64,000 bases of DNA, taken from contig JAHBTY010000002.1 of the NCBI GenBank assembly GCA_019638355.1, forward strand, positions 72,501 to 136,500, in the 5' to 3' direction. A program made the translations under genes and the position numbers. The notes beneath the pieces are model-generated. The model was not told the origin of the DNA and did not search any database. It was given only the letters and a program-made list of their open reading frames with translations. This stretch comes from Cyclobacteriaceae bacterium (GTDB lineage: Bacteria > Bacteroidota > Bacteroidia > Cytophagales > Cyclobacteriaceae). This document shows, piece by piece, positions 52,142 to 59,552 of the stretch (its first letter is position 1; each line of letters opens with the position of its first letter).

Positions 52142-52564
52142 ATGCCAAAAATCACAATCGAATCGAACAGCGATGCCCATGTAGAGGCAGCCCGAATTCA
52201 GCAACAAATTAAGGATTACCTGGGTTTGCGCTCCAGCGATCTTATTTTTGAATACAGTTTGCTGGATGGTAAAACCAAGTTGGATTTGATAACACTCAAT
52301 CCCCGGCATAATCAATCATTCCTGTTTCGCTCCGAAACCGGGGCCGATAAAGTGGATGCCTTGAAAAAAATGTGGGATTATGTGCAGAGTTATAAAGAAA
52401 AAGAAAACTCCTACACCATTCAATGGGTTGCCAATACCGAACGCGAACCACATACCTCTTACTTTCGCGCCAGCAACATACTGGATGCCCTTGAAAAATT
52501 ATATTATGGTCGCGACCGGAACACAATTACTGTGTTTAGTGTTGTTTTAAATCCTGTATCATAA
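52142..52564 (+). CDS. Conserved hypothetical protein, co-transcribed with HesB/IscA protein
   Basis: The 140-residue cytoplasmic protein reads MPKITIESNSDAHVEAARIQ, a helix QQIKDYLGLRSSDLIFEYS, LKKMWDYVQSYKEKENSYTIQW and SYFRASNILDALEKLYYGRDRNTITVFSVVL. It has an alpha/beta layout without Cys or recognisable catalytic motif. It is 3 bases upstream of an IscA-type gene, so a role linked to iron-sulfur assembly is possible but unproven. I recognise no named family. Confidence 0.7.
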   Translation: MPKITIESNSDAHVEAARIQQQIKDYLGLRSSDLIFEYSLLDGKTKLDLITLNPRHNQSFLFRSETGADKVDALKKMWDYVQSYKEKENSYTIQWVANTEREPHTSYFRASNILDALEKLYYGRDRNTITVFSVVLNPVS

Positions 52565-52567
52565 GCT

Positions 52568-52894
52568 ATGATTACCGTAACCGAAAAAGCTAAAGAAAGA
52601 ATTATAAGCCTTCGCAAAGAAGAGGGCAAAACTGATAACCATAATATTCGCGTATCTGTTAAAGGAGGCGGATGCTCCGGCCTGATGTACGATTTAGGTT
52701 TTGATGATCAGATTAACCCTGTTGATCAGGTATTTGAGGATAAAGGCGTGAAAATCCTGGTCGATAAGAAAAGTTTACTTTACTTGTTAGGCACTACGCT
52801 GGATTTTTCTGATGGTCTGAATGGTAAGGGTTTTCAATTTATTAACCCCAATGCTTCGCGCACGTGTGGCTGTGGCGAAAGTTTTTCGGTTTAA
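52568..52894 (+). CDS. HesB/IscA-family iron-sulfur assembly protein
   Basis: The 108-residue A-type carrier has the three conserved cysteines: one in VSVKGGGCSGLMYDLGF and the C-terminal pair in SRTCGCGESF. These cysteines bind a [2Fe-2S] or [4Fe-4S] cluster that is delivered to apoproteins. No IscU or SufB gene is adjacent, so it could be IscA, SufA or ErpA. Its stop codon TAA lies in a TTAA shared with the stop of the convergent Uma2 gene. Confidence 0.93.
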   Translation: MITVTEKAKERIISLRKEEGKTDNHNIRVSVKGGGCSGLMYDLGFDDQINPVDQVFEDKGVKILVDKKSLLYLLGTTLDFSDGLNGKGFQFINPNASRTCGCGESFSV

Positions 52895-53472
52895 ACCCTC
52901 AATAACGATAAGTCCAAAATAAAACCATTAACTGGCCCCTCACCTATTAATTTTTTATTGAGACCAGTAACAAGTTCAACAGTTTTTCCGGGACGATAGA
53001 GATAAGACGTTTTCTCTCGGGGGTCAATTAGCCAGGCAAGTTGTGATCCATTTTGCAACCAAAGTAGCATCTTCTTCTGAAGCTCCTCTAACGAATCTGA
53101 TTTAGATCGAACTTCAATTACAAAATCAGGACAAATTGGAGCGAACCGATCCTTATCATCGTCTGAGAGGGCGTTCCACTTATCATTTGAAATCCAGGAA
53201 GCATCGGGAGAAAATACAGACCTATCCGGCAACGTAAAACCGGCAGAAGAATCAAAGTGAATTCCAGTACCATTTAAAACAGACCAGTTGGCAAGTTGCC
53301 TGAAAATTTCGCCACTGTGATTACCAGATCGAGAAGTAACTGGACTCATAATTATAATTTCATGATTACTGTTTCTTTCTATCCGTTGATCTTTATTCTG
53401 CTGGCAAAACCAAAAGAATTGCTCGTCTGTCAACTGGGATGTAAACTCGTCCTTTAAAACAATTGCTTCCAT
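52891..53472 (-). CDS. Uma2-family endonuclease-like protein (DUF820)
   Basis: The 193-residue protein has the PD-(D/E)XK-like Uma2 layout: ERNSNHEIIIMSPVTSRSGNHSGEIFRQLANW, FTLPDRSVFSPDASWISNDKW, CPDFVIEVRSKSDSLEELQKKMLLWLQNGSQLAWLIDP. The catalytic Asp/Glu and Lys positions (PD, EVRSKSD) look intact. The family is widespread, often as many paralogues, with unknown substrate. A single copy here with its own probable promoter (TACTTTTA just upstream) is not linked to any defence or mobile gene. Confidence 0.88.
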   Translation of the reverse strand: MEAIVLKDEFTSQLTDEQFFWFCQQNKDQRIERNSNHEIIIMSPVTSRSGNHSGEIFRQLANWSVLNGTGIHFDSSAGFTLPDRSVFSPDASWISNDKWNALSDDDKDRFAPICPDFVIEVRSKSDSLEELQKKMLLWLQNGSQLAWLIDPREKTSYLYRPGKTVELVTGLNKKLIGEGPVNGFILDLSLLRV

Positions 53473-53491
53473 ACTTTAAAAGTACAAAATT

Positions 53492-53917
53492 TTAAACTTC
53501 AACAACAGCAATGCACTTCAACTCAATGGCAATAGGGGTTGGCAACGCGTTTACCTCCACGGTGGTGCGACAAGGTTGTGCTTCCGGATTGGGAAAGTAT
53601 TGCGCATAAATTTTATTGAACACTGGAAAGTCCTTTTTCATATTGGTGAGGTAAACTGTTACATCCACCAGATTTTCCCACCGCGAGCCGGAGGCTTCCA
53701 ACACATACTTTACATTCTGAAAAACAGAATGACATTGCTCTTCGATGTTGTATGAAACAATGTTTCGATTTTCATCTAACGTTACTCCTGGAATTTCTTT
53801 TGACCCCCGTTTACGCGGACCAACACCTGAAAGAAAAAGCAAGTTACCTACTTTGCGAGCGTGTGGGTAGGAACCAACGGGCTCGGGGGCTTCAGAAGAA
53901 TTTTTTACTTCACTCAT
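53492..53917 (-). CDS. RidA/YjgF-family enamine-imine deaminase-like protein
   Basis: The 141-residue protein matches the RidA superfamily: GSYPHARKVGNLLFLSGVGPR, SVFQNVKYVLEASGSRWENLVDVTVYLTNM, and PEAQPCRTTVEVNALPTPIAIELKCIAVV. The substrate-binding Arg of the C-terminal strand is present. An insert (KRGSKEIPGVTLDENRNIVSYNIEEQ) is longer than in RidA and is typical of 2-aminomuconate deaminase-like members of the kynurenine pathway. No kynurenine genes adjoin, so the function stays at family level. Confidence 0.86.
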   Translation of the reverse strand: MSEVKNSSEAPEPVGSYPHARKVGNLLFLSGVGPRKRGSKEIPGVTLDENRNIVSYNIEEQCHSVFQNVKYVLEASGSRWENLVDVTVYLTNMKKDFPVFNKIYAQYFPNPEAQPCRTTVEVNALPTPIAIELKCIAVVEV

Positions 53918-53947
53918 AAGTTTTAAATCTGAGAATCTGTGGCCCCG

Positions 53948-54739
53948 TTAAATCCCGAAAACCAAACTTGCCCACAAGCTGTGATACTCCGCACCTTCCT
54001 TTTCTGAAGCAATCATTCTTACACTGCTTACCATCCAGGGCCCGGTAGTACTTATCGGAAAGCGAATGGTACCATCATTTTCGGTGTAGATGTTTTGCAT
54101 AAAGGAAGTATCGCGTACGCGGTTCCAAACTTTTACCAAGGTATGCGGAGCAGGTTTACCTTCGTACACTACTTTACACGTCAGGTAATCACCAACTTTC
54201 AAATCGTATGGATTTTGTTCCGGCACGATTTCATATTTCAATCCCACCACTTTTTTAAAGGTATTATCAGTTCGGTCGCCACTTTGCACCAGCAACTTGG
54301 CAAAGCGTGTATAATACTCGGTCGATTTTTTATCGAGCGAATTAGACTTTTTGCGTTGATCTAAGATGTAATCGAGACCATCTTCTTCCAGGTAGGCATT
54401 AAATTCTTTGCCCTCCAGCTCAATGTAAGCATCGTTACTTATCAGAGTAAATAAATACGTGCCGCCCAAATCTGTTTTATAAATGAGGTTATTGCCTTCC
54501 GTTGGCTTTACTTCTTTGGTAAGATCTTTCACACCATTAAGTCGATGCAAATCCAGTTTCTCGACCTTATGTCTTTTCAAATCCCAGAACTCGCCCTCAA
54601 AGCCTTCGCCTACCATCAAATCAATTTTAATTTCTTCGCCTGCTTTGTAACGAAATTTCTTGGGTAGCAACCAGAACTCGTGCGCTTGCGCGAGTACAGC
54701 TAATGCAAGTATGAATAATGTTGTGGTGAGCTTCTTCAT
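53948..54739 (-). CDS. DUF4198 exported protein
   Basis: The 263-residue protein has a signal peptide (MKKLTTTLFILALAVLAQA) immediately followed by HEFWLLPKKFRYKAGEEI, the DUF4198 start with a mature N-terminal His that could bind metal. It continues with strands LGGTYLFTLISNDAYIEL, YDLKVGDYLTCKVVYEGKPAPHTLVKVWNR and ends TTGPWMVSSVRMIASEKEGAEYHSLWASLVFG. The fold is immunoglobulin-like. DUF4198 members (NikK/CbiK-like) are often associated with nickel or cobalt uptake. None of those genes adjoins, so this is only suggestive. Confidence 0.82.
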   Translation of the reverse strand: MKKLTTTLFILALAVLAQAHEFWLLPKKFRYKAGEEIKIDLMVGEGFEGEFWDLKRHKVEKLDLHRLNGVKDLTKEVKPTEGNNLIYKTDLGGTYLFTLISNDAYIELEGKEFNAYLEEDGLDYILDQRKKSNSLDKKSTEYYTRFAKLLVQSGDRTDNTFKKVVGLKYEIVPEQNPYDLKVGDYLTCKVVYEGKPAPHTLVKVWNRVRDTSFMQNIYTENDGTIRFPISTTGPWMVSSVRMIASEKEGAEYHSLWASLVFGI

Positions 54740-54761
54740 ATTTTGTTTAAGTTAAGTGGAC

Positions 54762-54833
54762 AGTTGGCAGTAACCAGTCGGCAGGAAAATGCAATCTGAA
54801 GTGCTGCCTACTGCCACCTGCTTACTGCCTACT
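54762..54833. repeat. Palindrome of GGCAGTA words, containing the pepP stop codon
   Basis: AGTTGGCAGTAACCAG at 54762-54777 onward matches, inverted and with few mismatches, CTGCTTACTGCCTACT ending at 54833. The pepP stop TAG (complement of 54829-54831) lies in the right arm. Words of GGCAGT type repeat through the element. Confidence 0.65.
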
Positions 54834-56136
54834 TTTTCCGTTTTCTATTCATGATCTCCTCAATCTCTTCTGCTTCAATCGGTATGTTCTGCATCAGATC
54901 AAAATTTTTACTCTTTTCAATTACAATATTGTTTTCCAACCGGATACCAAATTTCTCCTCCTTAATATAAATACCGGGTTCAACTGTCCATACCGAACCA
55001 ACAGCCACTTTTGCATGCATGTTGCCCACATCGTGTACATCCAATCCTAACATGTGTGAAGTGCCATGATAAAAATATTTTTTAAATGCCGGACTGTCTT
55101 TGCTTTGATTCTTAATATCTGTTTTATCAATCAACTTTAATTTAAGCAGCTCAGCTTCCATTAGTTTTTCAATCTCTTTCTGGAAATCGAAATACACCAC
55201 ATTAGGCCGAAGCATATTAGTTGCAGCATTCTTAATACGCAACACCGCGTTATACACTTCTTTTTGGCGAGCGGTATATCGTCCACTTACTGGTATGGTG
55301 CGCGTCATGTCCGCATTATAGTTGGCATACTCCGCAGCAACGTCCAGCAGAATTAACTCACCGGCATGGCATTGTTTACTGTTCTCTACATAATGGAGAA
55401 TGTAATTGCTGATACCCGATGCAATGATGGGTGGATAGGCAAAACCTTTTGAACCCAACCGCTTAAATTCATGTACAAACTCAGCTTCAATTTCGTATTC
55501 CATTACACCTGGCCGAACGTAACCCAACACGCGCCTAAAACCACACTCGGTTATATCACATGCCTTTTGAATCAATTCTATTTCACGGGGTTGTTTTACT
55601 TTCCGCAACTCGCCTATAACCGGAGCAATTCTGTTATACGTGTGCAACGGATAAGTTTTTTTACACCACTCAATAAACCGCGCATCGCGACTTTGCACCA
55701 CTACTTCCGAGCGATAATGTTCGTTGGTGTTGAGATAAACCTGCTCCACCCCGCCCATGGTCATCATGTGGTGAAACAATTTCTCAAAACCCGAAATCCA
55801 CACTACCGTTTCTATTCCTGAAATCTCTGTTGCTTCTTGTTTGGTTAACTTATGTCCTTCCCATTTTTCAAGTAACTCGTTGGGTTCGCGCAAAAAAAGT
55901 ACTTCGCGGTATTTTTTATCGGGGAAACCGGGGCATAACACCAGCATGCTTTCTTCCTGATGGATACCGGTTAAATAATACAAGTCGCTGTTTTGAATGT
56001 AGCCCAAAACCCCATCGGCATTGCTGGGCATAATGTCGTTAGAATTAAAAACGGCTATGGAGGCAGGATTCAATTTATTAATCAATCGCTTTCTGTTAGC
56101 GATAAAAAGTTCTTTGCCAATAGGTTCGTGTCGCAT
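54829..56136 (-). CDS. pepP: Xaa-Pro aminopeptidase (aminopeptidase P)
   Basis: From ATG at 56136 the protein has about 435 residues. The N-terminal domain (SNADGVLGYIQNSDLYYLTG) is followed by the pita-bread M24 domain: GFAYPPIIASGISNYILHYVEN, LILLDVAAEYANYNADMTRTIPVSG, HGTSHMLGLDVHDVGN, VWTVEPGIYI and GIRLENNIVI. These carry the two Asp, one His and two Glu of the dinuclear Mn site. It removes N-terminal residues before proline. An upstream in-frame extension of 51 residues to 56289 overlaps the divergent fucosidase gene and is rejected. Confidence 0.92.
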   Translation of the reverse strand: MRHEPIGKELFIANRKRLINKLNPASIAVFNSNDIMPSNADGVLGYIQNSDLYYLTGIHQEESMLVLCPGFPDKKYREVLFLREPNELLEKWEGHKLTKQEATEISGIETVVWISGFEKLFHHMMTMGGVEQVYLNTNEHYRSEVVVQSRDARFIEWCKKTYPLHTYNRIAPVIGELRKVKQPREIELIQKACDITECGFRRVLGYVRPGVMEYEIEAEFVHEFKRLGSKGFAYPPIIASGISNYILHYVENSKQCHAGELILLDVAAEYANYNADMTRTIPVSGRYTARQKEVYNAVLRIKNAATNMLRPNVVYFDFQKEIEKLMEAELLKLKLIDKTDIKNQSKDSPAFKKYFYHGTSHMLGLDVHDVGNMHAKVAVGSVWTVEPGIYIKEEKFGIRLENNIVIEKSKNFDLMQNIPIEAEEIEEIMNRKRKK

Positions 56137-56210
56137 ATGTTGAAAATAAAAAAACTTGTTAAATCCGTTTAGTTCTGATAGATTTTGGAAAGTTATAAAT
56201 ACCCCCTCAC

Positions 56211-57515
56211 ATGAAAAAATTATTATTCTATGTCGTGTTGGTTTCCGTACTAAGCAGCGCACTCGCACAGGAAAAAAAATATACACCAACCGCTGAAAAT
56301 CTAAAGAATCGGGCCTGGTTTCAGGATGCGAAATTCGGTTTGTTTATCCATTGGGGTGTGTACAGTGTGTTGGGCGATGGCGAATGGGTAATGAACAATC
56401 AGCAGATTCCGATTAAAACATATGAAAAGATTCCTGCATTTTTTAACCCTACCGAGTTTAACGCGGTCGAGTGGGTGCAAATGGTAAAGGATGCCGGTAT
56501 GAAATACATCACTATTACCAGCAAACACCACGATGGTTTTGCCATGTACGATTCGAAAGTTTCGGACTATAATATTGTAAAAAGAACTCCTTACGGGAAA
56601 GATGTTTTAAAAATGTTAGCCGATGAATGTCGCAAACAGGGTATCAAACTATTTTTCTACCATTCGCAGTTGGATTGGCATCATCCGGATTATTTCCCGC
56701 GTGGTTTTACGGGCGGTAGTTATACCGGTCGCCAAGAAAATGGTGACATGAATAAATACCTCGATTACATGGATGCGCAGCTAACCGAGCTACTCACCAA
56801 CTATGGCGACATAGGTGGTATCTGGTTCGATGGTATGTGGGATAAAAAAGATGCTGAATGGCGTCTATCACAAACCTACTCGCTTATACATAAACTGCAA
56901 CCGGGAACCTTAGTAGGTAGTAATCACCATGTAGCACCTTACGAAGGCGAAGATTTTCAGATGTTTGAAAAAGATTTACCCGGCCATAACACCACCGGCT
57001 TTGCGCCTGAACAAAAAGTTGGTGATTTACCCAAGGAGGTTTGCGAAACCATCAACAATAGCTGGGGTTTTAACCTGCGCGATGATAAAAATAAAAGTAT
57101 CAAAGACCTGATTCAATATTTGGTAAAGGGTGCAGGCTACGATGCAAACTTTTTGTTGAATGTAGGCCCGATGCCCAACGGAAAAATTCAGCCTGAGCAT
57201 GTTGCGCTATTAAAACAAATGGGTGAATGGACACGCCAGTATGGCGAAACCATTTATGGAACCCGGGGCGGGCCGCTTACACCACGCGACTGGGGCGTAA
57301 CCACCCAAAAGGGTAATAAAGTTTACATCCACATTTTAAAATGGTATGACGAAACCCTCACGCTTCCTAAACTGGGTAAGAAAGTAGTGAGCGCAAAACT
57401 CTTTATCGATAAAACCCCTTTGAAGTTTGTAGAGAATGATTTCGGACTGAGTATTAAAGTGCCGAAGGAGAAGATGAATGATGTAGATACGGTGATTGAG
57501 TTGGAGTTGAAATAA
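56211..57515 (+). CDS. Alpha-L-fucosidase (GH29), exported
   Basis: The 434-residue enzyme has a signal peptide (MKKLLFYVVLVSVLSSALAQ) and the GH29 TIM barrel: WFQDAKFGLFIHWGVYSVLG, YITITSKHHDGFAMYDS, GIKLFFYHSQLDWHHPDY, and GGIWFDGMWD, whose Asp is the expected nucleophile, followed by a late NNSWGF and FLLNVGPMPNGKIQ. GH29 enzymes release fucose from glycans. The C-terminal beta domain ends at TVIELELK. It stands alone, with a perfect palindrome filling the gap to the convergent DUF4199 gene. Confidence 0.93.
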   Translation: MKKLLFYVVLVSVLSSALAQEKKYTPTAENLKNRAWFQDAKFGLFIHWGVYSVLGDGEWVMNNQQIPIKTYEKIPAFFNPTEFNAVEWVQMVKDAGMKYITITSKHHDGFAMYDSKVSDYNIVKRTPYGKDVLKMLADECRKQGIKLFFYHSQLDWHHPDYFPRGFTGGSYTGRQENGDMNKYLDYMDAQLTELLTNYGDIGGIWFDGMWDKKDAEWRLSQTYSLIHKLQPGTLVGSNHHVAPYEGEDFQMFEKDLPGHNTTGFAPEQKVGDLPKEVCETINNSWGFNLRDDKNKSIKDLIQYLVKGAGYDANFLLNVGPMPNGKIQPEHVALLKQMGEWTRQYGETIYGTRGGPLTPRDWGVTTQKGNKVYIHILKWYDETLTLPKLGKKVVSAKLFIDKTPLKFVENDFGLSIKVPKEKMNDVDTVIELELK

Positions 57516-57588
57516 CTTTAGTCGATGGTTAATCAGTCCATAGTCGATAGTCTGAATCAGCTATCGACTATGGACAATCGACCAAAGT
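57516..57588. repeat. Palindrome of TAGTCGAT words filling the convergent gap
   Basis: GTCCATAGTCGATAG (57536-57550) pairs perfectly with CTATCGACTATGGAC (57561-57575) over loop TCTGAATCAG. Outer arms CTTTAGTCGAT (57516-57526) and ATCGACCAAAG (57577-57587) extend it with one mismatch. It occupies the whole space between the GH29 stop and the DUF4199 stop, so it could act as a two-way terminator. Confidence 0.8.
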
Positions 57589-58059
57589 TTAATTACTCTC
57601 CCCCTGCGGTTCGTTTACATCATCCGTGTTAACATAATTGATGATGATGAACGTAAACAACAATCCTGAGAAAAGGCCTTCCAACGCAACCATAAATGCA
57701 GTGATATACGGATTAAGGTAGCGGCCCATCGGTTCGTTTGTGATAATATCCTGCATAAAACCCGGATCTACCGTAAGGTAAATGAAGAGAAACAACGCAA
57801 AGATTACAGACGATACCGCTCCGGTAGCTACACCTGTTACCAGTGCCCGAAAATAATTCATGTGCTCGTCATGGGTTTCTCTGAATTTCTTTAAAGCGAA
57901 GTAGATACCCCCCACCTGAATAAACACATTCAGAAAACGGAGTTCGTAAATATGCGCCAGTCCCAAAACTTTCATCAACAGAAAAAAAGCAATCAGACCA
58001 CCGGCAATTTTCAACCCGTAGTTTTCGGGAATACGATTTGGATTAGTGAACAGACTCAT
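57589..58059 (-). CDS. DUF4199 membrane protein
   Basis: From ATG at 58059 the protein has 156 residues with four membrane helices (about 15-33, 40-56, 74-96 and 122-143). The motif HDEHMNYFRALVTGVATGAVSSVIFALFLFIYL is typical of DUF4199, a small Bacteroidota inner-membrane family of unknown function. The upstream TTG at 58083 is less likely because the ATG gives the usual MSLFTNPNRIP start. It is divergent from the SRPBCC gene. Confidence 0.82.
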   Translation of the reverse strand: MSLFTNPNRIPENYGLKIAGGLIAFFLLMKVLGLAHIYELRFLNVFIQVGGIYFALKKFRETHDEHMNYFRALVTGVATGAVSSVIFALFLFIYLTVDPGFMQDIITNEPMGRYLNPYITAFMVALEGLFSGLLFTFIIINYVNTDDVNEPQGESN

Positions 58060-58191
58060 GGGTAAAAGGGTTAGTGTGAACAATTAAATATTTGAATTTT
58101 TTCAGAGATAAGCAACCTTTTATATGCCTTAATATTTGAATACCTTCGGGGCGGCTAAAAAAACTATCCTAAAACTCAAACGCTACTGGTT

Positions 58192-59190
58192 ATGATTAAG
58201 AAAATTCTGTTTGTTCTGGCAGGACTTATAGTGGTTCTGTTGCTGATTGGCTTTGTGCTTCCCGGTAAACTGGAAGTATCAAAGAGCGTTTCGATTCATG
58301 CTTCTACTGAAGCTGTCTTTGAAGAAGTTAATGATTTGAAGCGTTGGGAATCGTGGCAATACTGGAATACGCTGGACCCTGATATGAAAATTACCTACGG
58401 TGAAAACACAAAAGGCAAGGGGGCTTCGTATAGTTGGGATGGCCCCAAGTTGGGTGTTGGCAACCTGGCAATTGATGAAAGTATCCCCAACGAGTCCATT
58501 TCCATTAAGATGGATTTTAGTGGCAATCCAGCCAGCGGTGTTTACTCACTGCAACCTGATGGCGAAAATACAATCCTCAATTTTAAGTTTATGAACGATC
58601 AGGGCATGAACCCAATTGGCAGATGGATTAATGTATTTATGAAGGGCGAGATCGAAAAGTCATTTGATTATGCTGGAGAAAAAATCAAAACTATCGCGGA
58701 AGCGAAACCAAAGTTTACCTACACGATCACAGAAGAAACAATGCCCGCAATTAGCTATGTTGGGTTAATGCATACCATGAGTCCGCAAGATCCGGTTGCC
58801 ATCAGCGCACAAATGGCAAAAATGTATGGCGAACTGGAAACCATGTTAAAGAAAGCCAAGGTTGAAATTACCGGATTTCCGTTTGCGATGTATCCAGCTT
58901 ACTCCGAAACATCGATGGACATGATTTGCGCCATGCCGGTTGCAGCCGATGCCAAGGTTCCCGCTAAATACAAAGTTGAAACTGTTGAAGTTGGTAGTGC
59001 GATAAAAGGAATTCACAAAGGCGATTACAATAACCTGATGGATTTGCACCTGGAACTGGATAAGTATCTGCAATACAAAGGGCTTACTATGAATGGTGCC
59101 CCGATAGAGATTTATGTAACTGACCCCATGCTGGAAAAAGATACTGCCAAGTGGATAACCGAAATTTATTATCCGATAAAGAAAAACTGA
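58192..59190 (+). CDS. SRPBCC/polyketide-cyclase plus GyrI-like effector-binding protein
   Basis: The 332-residue protein has an N-terminal membrane helix (about 5-24), an SRPBCC domain (about 30-165, SKSVSIHASTEAVFEEVNDLKRWESW, IGRWINVFMKGEIEKSFDYAGEKI) and a GyrI-like domain (about 180-330, TYTITEETMPAISYVGLMHTMSP, GFPFAMYPAYSE, KYKVETVEVGSAIKGIHKGDYNNLMDLH). GyrI-like domains bind small hydrophobic ligands. The combination is common in Bacteroidota and may bind or sequester a lipid-like ligand in the envelope. Function is unproven. Confidence 0.82.
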   Translation: MIKKILFVLAGLIVVLLLIGFVLPGKLEVSKSVSIHASTEAVFEEVNDLKRWESWQYWNTLDPDMKITYGENTKGKGASYSWDGPKLGVGNLAIDESIPNESISIKMDFSGNPASGVYSLQPDGENTILNFKFMNDQGMNPIGRWINVFMKGEIEKSFDYAGEKIKTIAEAKPKFTYTITEETMPAISYVGLMHTMSPQDPVAISAQMAKMYGELETMLKKAKVEITGFPFAMYPAYSETSMDMICAMPVAADAKVPAKYKVETVEVGSAIKGIHKGDYNNLMDLHLELDKYLQYKGLTMNGAPIEIYVTDPMLEKDTAKWITEIYYPIKKN

Positions 59191-59199
59191 TTTTGTTTC

Positions 59200-59233
59200 A
59201 GGCGTCAGGACGGCTCCAAGCCGTCAGACGCCT
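59200..59233. repeat. GC-rich hairpin after the SRPBCC gene
   Basis: AGGCGTC (59200-59206) pairs with GACGCCT (59227-59233), and inside GACGGC (59209-59214) with GCCGTC (59220-59225) over loop TCCAA. The two stems reuse GACG-type words. No T tract follows, so termination would be weak. Confidence 0.6.
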
Positions 59234-59247
59234 AAGTTATTTAGTCC

Positions 59248-59538
59248 ATGACTTTAATTGAATTCAAAAACTCACTTACCCAACACCAACCACCACCGGT
59301 TGCTGATTTGTTGCAGGCCTTGTGGTACGAAGCCAAAGGCGATTGGGAAAAGGCTCATAATCTGGCGCAGGACGCACATACACCGGATGGCTCGTGGATA
59401 CACGCCTATTTACATCGGGTAGAAGGTGATACCAGTAATGCACAATACTGGTATCATCGCGCTAACCGGAGAATGCCCAAGCTTTCGTTGAAGGAAGAGT
59501 GGGATGAGATTGTGAGTGAGTTGTTGCTACGCAATTAA
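59248..59538 (+). CDS. Small TPR-like conserved protein
   Basis: The 96-residue protein is helical, reading LLQALWYEAKGDWEKAHNLAQDAHTPDGSWIHAYLHRVEGDTSNAQYWYHRANRRMP. The WxxAHxxAQ and AQYWYHRA repeats resemble two TPR/Sel1-like helix hairpins. It is conserved in Bacteroidota as a small cytoplasmic protein of unknown role. It follows the SRPBCC gene and its hairpin. Confidence 0.75.
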   Translation: MTLIEFKNSLTQHQPPPVADLLQALWYEAKGDWEKAHNLAQDAHTPDGSWIHAYLHRVEGDTSNAQYWYHRANRRMPKLSLKEEWDEIVSELLLRN

Positions 59539-59552
59539 GGTTGTCAACCTTT

